Part shown: positions 34,551-43,059 of the stretch, one piece after another
How positions within the stretch are numbered: the stretch's first letter is position 1
Layout: each line of letters opens with the position of its first letter
Origin: Agromyces fucosus
Lineage (GTDB): Bacteria; Actinomycetota; Actinomycetes; Actinomycetales; Microbacteriaceae
Length of the DNA stretch: 64,000 nt
Assembly: GCF_004134865.1 (NCBI RefSeq)
Contig: NZ_SDPO01000004.1
Location: forward strand, 235,673-299,672
Direction of reading: 5' to 3'
Notes under the pieces: model-generated
The model's database searches: none
What the model saw: only the letters and a program-made list of their open reading frames with translations
Told to the model about the DNA's origin: nothing
Made by a program: the position numbers and the translations under genes

Positions 34551-36059
34551 ATGGAACGCGAAGTCGACGTCATCGTCATCGGCGGCGGGCCGGTCGGAGA
34601 GAACGCCGCCGATCGGGCGCGCGCAGCCGGGCTCGAGGTCGTGCTCGTCGAACGGGAGCTCGTGGGCGGTGAGTGCTCCTACTGGGCGTGCATCCCCTCG
34701 AAGACGCTGTTGCGGAGCGCGGCCGCACTCCGCGCCGCCCAGCGCGTCGACGGGGCGAAGCAGGCCGTCACCGGCGGGCTCGACGTGCGCGCCGTGCTGG
34801 CACGGCGCGACTACTGGGTCTCCGACTGGAGCGACCAGGGCGGCGCCGACTGGCTCGAGAGCATCGGCGTCGGCCTCGAACGCGGCCACGGCCGCCTCGA
34901 CGGCGTGCGACGCGTCGTCGTCGAGCGCGCCGGCGGAGACATGGTCGTCTACCGGGCGCGTCACGCCGTGATCGTCGCGACGGGAACCGACCCCGTCATT
35001 CCGCCGATCGACGGCCTCGCCGAATCACGCCCGTGGACGAGTCGGGAGGCGACGAGCGTCACCGCGCCGCCCACGAGGCTCGTCGTCATCGGCGGCGGGG
35101 TCACCGGCGTCGAGATGGCCACCGCCTTCGCGGGGTTCGGCACCGAGGTCACCGTGCTCGCCCGCAGCGGACTGCTCAGCGGCATGGAGCCCTTCGCCGG
35201 CGAGGCGGTCGCGAACGGGCTGCGAGGGCTCGGGGCATCCGTTCGCCTCGATGCCGCCGTCGAACGGGTCGAGCGCACCACCGCTGATGAGGTCGTCGTC
35301 ACGCTCGCCGGCGGCGAGACCGTCACCGCCGACGAGGTGCTCGTCGCCACCGGGCGCCGGCCCCGCTCCGAACGGCTCGGTCTTGAGACGATCGGGCTCG
35401 AGCCCGGCGACTGGGTGGCCGTCGACGACACGATGCTCGCGACGCACGCCGACGGCAACGCCGAGCGGCCGTGGCTCTACGCCGTGGGCGACCTCAACCA
35501 CCGAGCCCTGCTCACGCACCAGGGCAAGTACCAGGCACGCGCGGTGGGCGATCTCGTGGCCGCACGCACGCTCGGACGGCCCGAGGAGACCGCGCCGTGG
35601 GGTGCGCACGTCGCGACCGCCGACCATTCGGCGGTGCCGCAGGTCGTGTTCGCCGAACCCGAGGCGGTCTCGGTCGGCCTCACCGCGGCAGCGGCCGAGC
35701 GCGACGGGCGCGACATCCGCGTCGCCGACGTGTCGTTCGCGTCGGTCAGCGGAGCCGGCATCCACGCCGACGGGTACGAGGGGCAGGCGAGACTCGTCGT
35801 CGACGCCGGTCGCGGCACCGTCGTCGGGGCCACGTTCGTGGGATCGGACGTCGCCGAGCTCCTGCAGTCGGCGACCATCGCGATCGTCGGCGAGGTGCCG
35901 GTCGACCGCCTGTGGCATGCCGTGCCGGCGTTCCCGACGATGAGCGAGGTGTGGTTGCGACTGCTCGAAGCGCTCGGCCGACCCGGGACAGCGGATGCCG
36001 CGGCATCCGCTGACGGCGATGCCGACGAGGCCGACGAATCCGACGAGGCCGCGGCGTGA
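34551..36059 (+). CDS. FAD-dependent pyridine nucleotide-disulfide oxidoreductase (Lpd/MerA-like)
   Basis: 502 residues, GGAGGGG ribosome-binding site, -10-like TAGGCT at 34501-34506. FAD motif VIVIGGGPVGENAADRA (8-24), redox-active disulfide C42/C47 in GGECSYWACIPSK, NAD(P)-binding VVIGGGVTGVEMA, and FAD/helix motif LYAVGDLNHRALLTHQGKYQ. In the C-terminal interface domain the catalytic His-Pro-Thr of Lpd/MerA reads FPT (AVPAFPTMSE), so the general base is missing or displaced. The last ~20 residues are Asp/Ala/Glu-rich and contain a perfect 20-bp GGATGCC-type palindrome in the DNA (35991-36010). Probably reduces quinones or small disulfides; the substrate is unknown. Confidence 0.85.
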   Translation: MEREVDVIVIGGGPVGENAADRARAAGLEVVLVERELVGGECSYWACIPSKTLLRSAAALRAAQRVDGAKQAVTGGLDVRAVLARRDYWVSDWSDQGGADWLESIGVGLERGHGRLDGVRRVVVERAGGDMVVYRARHAVIVATGTDPVIPPIDGLAESRPWTSREATSVTAPPTRLVVIGGGVTGVEMATAFAGFGTEVTVLARSGLLSGMEPFAGEAVANGLRGLGASVRLDAAVERVERTTADEVVVTLAGGETVTADEVLVATGRRPRSERLGLETIGLEPGDWVAVDDTMLATHADGNAERPWLYAVGDLNHRALLTHQGKYQARAVGDLVAARTLGRPEETAPWGAHVATADHSAVPQVVFAEPEAVSVGLTAAAAERDGRDIRVADVSFASVSGAGIHADGYEGQARLVVDAGRGTVVGATFVGSDVAELLQSATIAIVGEVPVDRLWHAVPAFPTMSEVWLRLLEALGRPGTADAAASADGDADEADESDEAAA

Positions 36060-36487
36060 GCGGCGATCTCCCGACGCGCAGCGGCGACCGCACGCTCCGC
36101 ATCCGCCTGACGGACTCCCCCATCAGTCGTCTCGGGTACTGGTGGGCGACGGCGGTCGGCTTCACGTGGGGCTTCATCTGGAGCACCGGCAGGGTCGAAC
36201 GCCGGCACGGGCTCTTCGTCTTCACGGGCATGCCGAAGTGGACCTTCGGTCGCGGCGGCTCGTGCGTGGGCGGTTGCTACCTCACGAACCGCAACGACGG
36301 CGAACGCGTGCTCGGCCACGAGGCCGTGCACAAGCAGCAGTGGCTGAAGTACGGCATGCTCTTCCCGCTGCTCTACCTCGTCGCCGGGCGCAATCCGTTG
36401 AAGAACCGCTTCGAGATCGAGGCGGGCCTCGAGGCGGGCGGCTACCTGCCTACCCCTCGGCGCGGCCGAGCTTCCAGTACCCCATGA
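36056..36487 (+). CDS. Small HExxH-motif protein, possible zincin-like metalloprotein
   Basis: 143 residues from a GTG overlapping the oxidoreductase stop by 4 bp (GTGA). A weakly hydrophobic segment near residues 27-43 (LGYWWATAVGFTWGFIW) is followed by a C-terminal region with HEAVHKQQW (about 89-97), a second hydrophobic stretch (GMLFPLLYLVAG) and, about 25 residues on, NRFEIEAG. HExxH plus a downstream Glu is the gluzincin zinc pattern, so a membrane-associated peptidase-like fold is plausible but not proven. Two further Cys (SCVGGC) could bind metal. Its last 38 bp overlap the 3' end of the convergent siderophore-interacting gene. Confidence 0.6.
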   Translation: MSGDLPTRSGDRTLRIRLTDSPISRLGYWWATAVGFTWGFIWSTGRVERRHGLFVFTGMPKWTFGRGGSCVGGCYLTNRNDGERVLGHEAVHKQQWLKYGMLFPLLYLVAGRNPLKNRFEIEAGLEAGGYLPTPRRGRASSTP

Positions 36488-37391
36488 AGGCGACCCGACG
36501 CCGATCGACGCCGATCCCCTTCACGAGGTGGCGGCGGAGCGTCGTGATCGCCGACGCCTCGCCCGCGAGCCAGGCGTAGAGCCCTCCGTCGTCGGCGGCG
36601 GCCGGCACCTCCCAGAGGATCTCGTCGTCGTCGAGGGCCGGCAGTTCGCGCGCCGCGGCGGGGCCTGCCGCCGGTACGGCGGCCGCAGCGGGGTCGGCCG
36701 CGACCCAGGCATCAGCCCACGCGGTGACCGCCTCGACGAGGCGCGCGCCGTACTGCGACTCCCCCGCCTGCCCGCCGCCCCCCGCGTCGCCGCGCGGAAG
36801 CCAGTGCACGGCGACTCCGGACGGTGCGCGCAGCTCGAGCACGTCGCCGGCCTCCGGCACCTCGAGGAACACCGCTCCACGGGCGTCCGCCGGCAACTGC
36901 TCGAGGATCGCGCCGACCGCGGGCACCGCGGTCTCGTCACCCGCGATCAGCAGGGTGCGGGCCGCGCCGGGGTTCCACTCCCAGCCGCCCGAGTCCTCCT
37001 CGCTCGTGGCATCGGGACCGATGACGAGCATGCGGTCGCCGACGGCCGCCGACGCGATCCAGCGCGACGCCGGCCCGCTGTCGCCGTGGGCCACGAAGTC
37101 GACGTCCAGCTCGCCGAGATCCGGGCGGGTCGCCCGGATCGTGTAGGTGCGGATCGGGTTCCGGCGGTCGTCGGGCAGCGCCCGCCACGACGCGTACCAC
37201 TCACCCTCGACGGGGACGTCGTCGAAGCCGCTCGAGGCGAGCGGGAGCACGACCTTGATGCGCTGGTCGGGGCCGTCCCAGCCGAAGTCGCGCAGGTCGT
37301 CGGAGCGGAACGTCACGCGCACGAAGTGCGGCGACATCCGCCGGATCCGGGCGACGCTCGTGTCGAACACTCGGTAACCGGGCTTGGCCAT
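36450..37391 (-). CDS. Siderophore-interacting protein (FAD ferric-siderophore reductase)
   Basis: 313 residues. SIP/ViuB-family NAD(P)H:flavin reductase that releases iron from imported ferric siderophore in the cytosol. FAD-binding barrel with the RTYT motif (NPIRTYTIRATRP) and VDFVAHGDSGPASRWIASA, then the NAD(P)-binding domain with LLIAGDETAVPAVGAIL and the C-terminal FMGYWKLGRAEG tail. A flexible Ala/Pro/Gly linker (about 210-255) sits inside the second domain. Last gene of the iron operon, 81 bp after the permease; that gap contains one copy of a 43-bp duplication. Confidence 0.93.
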   Translation of the reverse strand: MAKPGYRVFDTSVARIRRMSPHFVRVTFRSDDLRDFGWDGPDQRIKVVLPLASSGFDDVPVEGEWYASWRALPDDRRNPIRTYTIRATRPDLGELDVDFVAHGDSGPASRWIASAAVGDRMLVIGPDATSEEDSGGWEWNPGAARTLLIAGDETAVPAVGAILEQLPADARGAVFLEVPEAGDVLELRAPSGVAVHWLPRGDAGGGGQAGESQYGARLVEAVTAWADAWVAADPAAAAVPAAGPAAARELPALDDDEILWEVPAAADDGGLYAWLAGEASAITTLRRHLVKGIGVDRRRVAFMGYWKLGRAEG

Positions 37392-37420
37392 TGCGAAACT
37401 CCTGTCGGAAGGGGGCGGTC

Positions 37421-37513
37421 GGTCAGCCGCTGCGGCGCGAACGCCAGAGCAGCCAGACGAAGTCGGATGAGGTCAGCCGCTGCGGCGCGAACGCCAGAGC
37501 AGCCAGACGAAGT
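37421..37513. repeat. 43-bp direct duplication at the 3' end of the permease gene
   Basis: The 43 bp at 37471-37513, which hold the last codons and TGA stop of the FecCD permease, are repeated exactly at 37421-37463, separated by CGGATGA. The outer copy is non-functional extra sequence downstream of the real stop; it would encode the same C-terminus (VWLLWRSRRSG) if read in frame. Confidence 0.95.
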
Positions 37514-39599
37514 AGGGGGCGCCGACGACCGCCGTGAGGAGGCCGGCGGGGAGCTGGGCGGGCGCGATGACGGTCCGGCCGAGCGTGTCGGCGACGCACA
37601 CGAGCAGTGCGCCGAGGAGGGCCGCGAGCGGCAGCACGAGTGCGTGCCGCGAGCCGACGAGCGCTCGTGCGGCGTGCGGGGCGACGAGGCCGACGAAGCC
37701 GATCACGCCGACGGCCGAGACCGCGGTCGCCGTGAGGGCGACGCTGACGGCGAGCAGGCCGAGCCGGGTCGAGCCGAGCCGCACACCGAGCACGCGCGGC
37801 GTGTCGTCGTCGAACGCGAGCAGGTCGAGTTCGCGGCGAGCAGAGGCGAGCACCGGCACGGCGATGAGCGTCACGATCGCGAGCGGGATCAACTGCGGGA
37901 ACGTACGGCCGTAGGTCGAGCCCGACATCCAGGTGAGCGCCTTCGCCGCGTTGTACGGGTCGGTCGCGATGATGAGCATCGAGGTGATGGCGGCCGCCGC
38001 CGCCGAGACGCCGAGTCCGATCAGGATGAGCCGCGTCGAGGCGAGCCCGCCTCGCATCGCGAGGCCGAACACGATGAGCGCCGCGAGTGCCGCACCGGCG
38101 AGTCCGCCGACCGTCACGCCGAGGAACGTCGCGAGCGGCCAGAAGGTGATCACGAGCACGGCACCGACGCCCGCGCCGCCCGTGACGCCGAGGATCGCGG
38201 GTTCGGCGAGCGGGTTGCGCGAGACCGCCTGCACGACCGTGCCCGCGAGCGCGAGTGCTGCGCCCGCGAGGATCGCCGCGGCGACCCGCGGTGCGCGCGT
38301 GTTCATCACGAACTCGACGAGCGGCCCGGCCTGCCCGGTCGCCCAGTTGAGCACGTCGCCGCCGAGCATCTTGGCGTCGCCGAGGAGGAGCGACACGAAG
38401 GCGAGCACGACGAGCAGCACAGCGGATGCCGCGATCACGAGCCGGCGGCCGCGTGGCGAGAGCCCGGCGCCGATGACGAACCCGGTGCCGCTCTCCGATG
38501 AGGCGCGGGCGCGCAGCGCGAGTGCGATCAGGAACACGGCGCCGAAGATCGTGGTGACGACACCCGTCGGCACCTCGACGCCGGCCTGTCCTCCGAAGGC
38601 GAGGCGCAGGAGCACGTCGGCGCCGAGCACGACGATGACGCCCATGAGCGCCGACGCGGGGATCAGGATCACGTGCCGCTGCATGCCGGGCACGCGCACG
38701 GCGATGAGCCGGACGATCGCGGGTGCCGCGAGGCCGACGAAGCCGATGGGGCCCGCCACGGTGACGGCCGCCGCCGACAGCAGCACGGCGAGGAGGAGCC
38801 CGATGAGCCGGGTGCGGCGCACCGGTACGCCGAGCACCGTCGCGGTGTCGTCGCCGAGCGCGATGAGGTCGAACTGGCGCGCGAAGAGGAAGAGGGCGGC
38901 GACGGCGAGGAGCACCACCGGGCCGAGTTGGAGCATGGGCTCCATGCCCGTCTGGGCGAGCGTGCCGTTGCCCCAGGCGAAGAGGCCCTCGGTGCGTTCC
39001 GGGTAGAGCAGGAGCAGCATCGTGGTGAGGGCGGTGAGGGCGAGCGCGATCGCCGATCCGGCGAGCACGAGGCGAACCGTGCCGCCGCCGCGGCCACCGC
39101 CCGCAGAGAGGGCGAGCACGAGGCCGGCCGCCGCGAGTCCGCCGAGGAAGGCGACGGCGCCGCCGCCGACCACGGGGAGCGCGATGCCGAACGCCGTGAC
39201 CGCCACGACGGCGAGGTACGAGCCGGCGTTGACCGCGAGCGTGTCGGGCGAGGCCAGCACGTTGCGGGAGATGCTCTGCATGACGAGGCCGGCGACGCCG
39301 AGCGCGATGCCGACGAGCACGCCGGCGGCGAGCCGCGGCATCCGCGACGCGACGAGCACGGCGGCGGCCTGGTCGTCGGATCCCCCGCCGAGCAGTCCGA
39401 GCAGTTCGGGCAGGCCCACGTCGGCGGATCCCTGCGTCACGTGCACTGCGGCGAGCAGCGTGGCGACGACGAGACCGATGGCGAGCAGGAGCACCGCGCC
39501 GAGGCGGGGCCGGGCGGCCCCGCCTCGGGCGGGACTCAGCGTCTGTGCTCCGTCAACCGCGCGTGCCTGTTCAGCCGGCAAGGGTCGCGACGACGGCAT
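37473..39599 (-). CDS. Fused iron-siderophore ABC permease (two FecCD domains)
   Basis: 708 residues, double the usual FecCD size: two complete BtuC-like permease domains (about 30-345 and 365-700) joined head to tail, as in FhuB. Each half has about ten hydrophobic helices and the conserved coupling region (for example GPIGFVGLAAPAIVRLI in the first half, GVIGFVGLVAPHAARAL in the second). A fused permease needs no second permease gene, which fits the operon. The start at 39599 overlaps the binding-protein gene by 29 bp and has a weak ribosome-binding site, so translational coupling is likely. Confidence 0.94.
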   Translation of the reverse strand: MPSSRPLPAEQARAVDGAQTLSPARGGAARPRLGAVLLLAIGLVVATLLAAVHVTQGSADVGLPELLGLLGGGSDDQAAAVLVASRMPRLAAGVLVGIALGVAGLVMQSISRNVLASPDTLAVNAGSYLAVVAVTAFGIALPVVGGGAVAFLGGLAAAGLVLALSAGGGRGGGTVRLVLAGSAIALALTALTTMLLLLYPERTEGLFAWGNGTLAQTGMEPMLQLGPVVLLAVAALFLFARQFDLIALGDDTATVLGVPVRRTRLIGLLLAVLLSAAAVTVAGPIGFVGLAAPAIVRLIAVRVPGMQRHVILIPASALMGVIVVLGADVLLRLAFGGQAGVEVPTGVVTTIFGAVFLIALALRARASSESGTGFVIGAGLSPRGRRLVIAASAVLLVVLAFVSLLLGDAKMLGGDVLNWATGQAGPLVEFVMNTRAPRVAAAILAGAALALAGTVVQAVSRNPLAEPAILGVTGGAGVGAVLVITFWPLATFLGVTVGGLAGAALAALIVFGLAMRGGLASTRLILIGLGVSAAAAAITSMLIIATDPYNAAKALTWMSGSTYGRTFPQLIPLAIVTLIAVPVLASARRELDLLAFDDDTPRVLGVRLGSTRLGLLAVSVALTATAVSAVGVIGFVGLVAPHAARALVGSRHALVLPLAALLGALLVCVADTLGRTVIAPAQLPAGLLTAVVGAPYFVWLLWRSRRSG

Positions 39600-40551
39600 C
39601 GACGTAGTCGTTCATCGAAGAGGGGCCGCCGAACATCCAGATGCCGTCGGGCAGACGGTGCACGTTGCCGCTCTGCACGAAGGGCAGCGACTTCCACACG
39701 GCGTTCTCGCCGAGCTCGATCTGGTAGGCGTCGACATCGCCATTGCTGATGTAGAGGAACTCCACGTCGGGCACGGCGGTCAGGCCCTCGACGTCGGTCG
39801 AGCCGAGCCCGTAGTCGGCGTCGCCCTCACCCGTCCAGGCGTTCTCGAGCCCGAGTTCCTCGGTGACCGCGGTCAGGAGCGCACCCTCGGCGTACGGGCG
39901 GATGGCGACCTGGCCGCCGCTGGCCCAGGCATCGCTCATCATGAACGGCGCGCCGGCGAGACCGGCGGCCTCGAGCGCGGCCTTGCCCTCGGCGAGCTTC
40001 TCGTCGAAGCCGGCGAGCAACTCCTCGCCCTCGGCCTCGCGGCCGGTCGCGGTCGCGATGCGCTCGAGGTTCGACTCCATCTGCCCGATGGGGTTCGAGG
40101 CGTCGGCGCCGCGCACGACGAGCACCGGCGCGAACTCCTCGATCTGGGCGATGACCGACTCGGAGAGGTCGGTGGTCGTGAGCACGAGGTCGGGCGCGAG
40201 GCCCGCGATGGCGTCGACCGAGGGCTCGCCGCGGCCGCCGACATCCGTGACGCTGTCGTCGAGCGCCTCGGACTGCACCCAGTCGGTGTAGCCCTCGACG
40301 TCGGCGACGCCGACGGGCATGACGCCGAGCGCGACGAGGTTCTCGGCCGTGTTCCATTCGAGGGCGACGATCTTCTCAGCGGGAGCGGAGAGCTCGACCG
40401 ATTCGCCGCGGTCGTCGGTGATCACGATCGCGGCATCGCCGCTCGCCGCGCCGGCCTCTTCGGTCGTGCCGCAGCCGGTCAGCAGCAGCAGGGATGCCGC
40501 GGCGACGGCGGTCAGGGCGATGGTCGGCCGGGTTGCGGCAGCTCTACTCAT
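39571..40551 (-). CDS. Iron-siderophore ABC transporter substrate-binding lipoprotein
   Basis: 326 residues from the ATG at 40551 with an AAGGA ribosome-binding site. Signal peptide with lipobox LLTGC (about residues 21-25), then a class III (FecB/Periplasmic_binding_2) bilobed fold: ITDDRGESVELSAPAEKIVALEW, TDVGGRGEPSVDAIAGLAPDLVLTT, a connecting helix, and a second lobe ending GGPSSMNDYVDAVVATLAG. Captures ferric siderophore outside the cell and hands it to the fused permease encoded next. The ATPase gene precedes it by 64 bp. Confidence 0.94.
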   Translation of the reverse strand: MSRAAATRPTIALTAVAAASLLLLTGCGTTEEAGAASGDAAIVITDDRGESVELSAPAEKIVALEWNTAENLVALGVMPVGVADVEGYTDWVQSEALDDSVTDVGGRGEPSVDAIAGLAPDLVLTTTDLSESVIAQIEEFAPVLVVRGADASNPIGQMESNLERIATATGREAEGEELLAGFDEKLAEGKAALEAAGLAGAPFMMSDAWASGGQVAIRPYAEGALLTAVTEELGLENAWTGEGDADYGLGSTDVEGLTAVPDVEFLYISNGDVDAYQIELGENAVWKSLPFVQSGNVHRLPDGIWMFGGPSSMNDYVDAVVATLAG

Positions 40552-40615
40552 GATGTCCTTCGATCGTGCGCGGGCATGGGGGTCCCACGCGAGGGGGTGG
40601 ATGGGAGGAAAGTGG

Positions 40616-41485
40616 CTAGGCGACGGCGAGGCGTTCGACGCGTTCACGCGTGTTGTAGCGCCCGATGGGGCAGGTCGTGATGCAGCCCCGGTCGTCGACC
40701 TCGACGTCGACGCGGATGCCGTAGGCCGAGCTCAGCACGTCGGAGACGAGCACTTCGGCGGGCGTGCCGACGGCGCGGACCCGGCCCGATTCGAGCAGCA
40801 CCACCCGATCGGCCACGGCGGCCGCCTGGTCGAGGTCGTGGAGCACGACGCCGATCGTGACCCCGTGCTCGTCGGCGAGCTCGCGGATGAGGTCGAGGAG
40901 TTCGACCTGGTAGCGCAGGTCGAGGTAGGTCGTGGGTTCGTCGAGGAGGAGCACGCTCGTGTCCTGCGCGAGGCACGAGGCGAGCCAGACGCGCTGCAGC
41001 TGCCCGCCCGAGAGACGGTCGACGGACTGCTCGGCGAACTCGGCGACCCCGGTGAGCTCCATGGCCCGACGGACGATCGCGGCGCCGTCGGCGTCGCCGG
41101 CGACCCACCGGCCCCGGTGGGGGTGGCGACCGAACTCGACGAGCTCGCGCACCGTGATGCCGCCGGGTGTCGGGCGGCTCTGGGCGAGCAGGGTGACGCG
41201 GCGGGCGAACTCGCGGCCGTTCAGCGTCGCGGCGTCGATGCCGTGCTCGAGGAGGTCGGCGGGCTCGGTGGCGTGCGAGCCCTCGCTGATCGTGCGACCG
41301 TCGTCGGCCAGGAGCACGCGCCCGGCGTCGGGCCGGTGCAGGCGGGCGAGCGAGCGCAGCAGCGTCGACTTGCCGCTGCCGTTCGGGCCGACGAGCGCGG
41401 TGACCTTGCCTGGTTCGAGGTGGATCTCCGCGCCGTGCACCACGGGGGCGCCGTCGTAGGAGAGGGTGAGGTCGAGACCGAGCAT
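40616..41485 (-). CDS. Iron-siderophore ABC transporter ATP-binding protein
   Basis: 289 residues. Walker A GPNGSGKSTL at about 34-43, signature LSGGQLQRVWLASCLA, Walker B VLLLDEPTTYLDLRYQ, switch His in VVLHDLDQAAAVADRV: the FecE/FhuC type. The C-terminus holds two Cys (DRGCITTCPIGRYN), unusual for this family. First gene of the operon; the -10 TATAGT lies only 6 bp before the ATG, so translation may begin at or next to the 5' end of a leaderless message. Confidence 0.95.
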   Translation of the reverse strand: MLGLDLTLSYDGAPVVHGAEIHLEPGKVTALVGPNGSGKSTLLRSLARLHRPDAGRVLLADDGRTISEGSHATEPADLLEHGIDAATLNGREFARRVTLLAQSRPTPGGITVRELVEFGRHPHRGRWVAGDADGAAIVRRAMELTGVAEFAEQSVDRLSGGQLQRVWLASCLAQDTSVLLLDEPTTYLDLRYQVELLDLIRELADEHGVTIGVVLHDLDQAAAVADRVVLLESGRVRAVGTPAEVLVSDVLSSAYGIRVDVEVDDRGCITTCPIGRYNTRERVERLAVA

Positions 41486-41491
41486 GGCTCC

Positions 41492-41522
41492 ACTATAGGT
41501 GAGGCTTACCTAACTCCGTCAA
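41492..41522 (-). promoter_or_regulatory. Iron operon promoter with DtxR/IdeR-type iron box
   Basis: The 19-bp box ATAGGTGAGGCTTACCTAA (41495-41513) matches the DtxR/IdeR consensus palindrome (TTAGGTTAGCCTAACCTAA) at 15 of 19 positions. On the minus strand it lies across the promoter: -35 TTGACG (41517-41522), 19-bp spacer, -10 TATAGT (41492-41497). A metal-loaded repressor on the box would block RNA polymerase when iron is plentiful. Confidence 0.85.
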
Positions 41523-41586
41523 TCCGGGTTTCGGCCACGTCGTCACAGTCCGTCGTCGATGCCGCATGGCACCATCGTCGCCGACG

Positions 41587-43011
41587 TCACCAGATCGCCG
41601 GATGCCGCCTGCTCCGGCCGACCCGCCGCTCGAGCTGGGCGGCGATCGCGAAGAGCGTCGCCTCCCCTCCGGGGCGCCCGATGAGCTGCACGCCCATGGG
41701 CACGCCATCGACCGTCTCGGCGACCGGCACGGTGATCGCCGGCAGCCCCGAGACGTTGACGAACGAGGTGAACGGCGTGAACTGCACCTGCTGGGCGAAG
41801 TTGCGCTCGCCGTCATCGGGGTCGTACCAGCCGACGGGCCGCGGCGTCAGTGCCAGCGCCGGCGTGAGCACCGCGTCGTACGAGGCGAACCGGCGGATGA
41901 CCCGCTCCTCGAAGCCCGTCAGCCAGGCGAGCGACTCGGCGAGCTGACGAGCCGGCAGCGCCCGCCCTCGGGCGAGCAGCCACCGCGTCAGCGGTTCGAG
42001 CATCGCCTCGGCCTCGCCGTCGACGGGGATCGTCGCGGCTCCCGCCTGCCAGATCGTGCGGAACGCCTCGGGGTACCCGGGTTCCGGGGCAGGAGCCATC
42101 GCCTCCATGCCGTGTCCGAGGCCCTCGAAGGCTTCGATGGCGAGGTCGAGCGCCGAGCGGGCCTCGGGGTCGATCGCGATGTCGTAGGTCTCGTCCCACG
42201 GCGAGTCGGTCATGACGCCGAGCTGGAATCTGCCCTCACCTCGGATGGCCGCGCCGAGGAACGGTCCGTCGTCGCCGGGCGCGCGCACCGCGAAGCGATG
42301 CCCCGCCGGATACCCCGACGGCGCGATGATCCCGTCGAGGAGCAGGGCGGCATCGGCGACCGTGCGGGCGAGCGGTCCGGCCACGCCGAGCCCCGCCAGG
42401 CTCGTGAGCCCTGAGCCCCCTGGCACCCGTCCGCGGCTGGGCTTGACGCCCACGAGCCCGCACGACGCCGCGGGGATCCTGATCGACCCGCCGCCGTCGG
42501 AGCCCGGCGCGAACGGCAGCATTCCGGATGCCACGGCCGCCGCCGCTCCCCCGCTGGAGCCGCCGGCGCCGAGCGCGAGGTCCCACGGGTTCCTGGTCGG
42601 AATCGTGCCGACCCCCTCGGTGTACGAGGGAAGTCCGAACTCGGGCGTCTGCGTCTTCCCGAGGCTGACGGCCCCGGCGACGTCGACCGCCCGCACGAGC
42701 TCGTCGGAGGTGTCCGGCACGAAATCGGTGAACGCCCGGGAGCCGAACCGCGCCGGCACCCCGGCCCGCAGGTGCAGGTCCTTGTCGGCGAGGGGCAACC
42801 CCCACAGCGGCGCCGTCTTCGGCACCTCGGACGCCACGCGGGCCGACCGCTCGAGTGCGGCCTCGGGCGTGACGGTCGCGAATGCCCCGACCTCGGGATC
42901 GAGCCGCTCGATGCGGGCGAGGTAGTGCTCCGTCACCTCGACGGGCGAGACGTCGCCCCGCTGCAGCATCTGATGGAGCTCGAGGGCCGTGTGATCGTGC
43001 AGGGACGTCAT
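41587..43011 (-). CDS. Amidase signature family hydrolase
   Basis: 474 residues. Serine hydrolase of the amidase signature family. Catalytic Lys77 (LADKDLHL), cis-Ser152 in GAGGSSGGAAAAVASG and nucleophile Ser176 in GSDGGGSIRIPAASCG are all in place. Length and motifs match GatA-like and aryl/aliphatic amidases, but the GatCAB context is absent, so this is a catabolic or detoxifying amidase of unknown substrate. The gene is divergent from the membrane protein at 43060 and lies back to back with the iron operon promoter (101 bp apart). Confidence 0.92.
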   Translation of the reverse strand: MTSLHDHTALELHQMLQRGDVSPVEVTEHYLARIERLDPEVGAFATVTPEAALERSARVASEVPKTAPLWGLPLADKDLHLRAGVPARFGSRAFTDFVPDTSDELVRAVDVAGAVSLGKTQTPEFGLPSYTEGVGTIPTRNPWDLALGAGGSSGGAAAAVASGMLPFAPGSDGGGSIRIPAASCGLVGVKPSRGRVPGGSGLTSLAGLGVAGPLARTVADAALLLDGIIAPSGYPAGHRFAVRAPGDDGPFLGAAIRGEGRFQLGVMTDSPWDETYDIAIDPEARSALDLAIEAFEGLGHGMEAMAPAPEPGYPEAFRTIWQAGAATIPVDGEAEAMLEPLTRWLLARGRALPARQLAESLAWLTGFEERVIRRFASYDAVLTPALALTPRPVGWYDPDDGERNFAQQVQFTPFTSFVNVSGLPAITVPVAETVDGVPMGVQLIGRPGGEATLFAIAAQLERRVGRSRRHPAIW

Positions 43012-43059
43012 GCTCCGAGCCTACGGCTGCATGCCGCGCCGCAACGCTATCGTGGGGCC

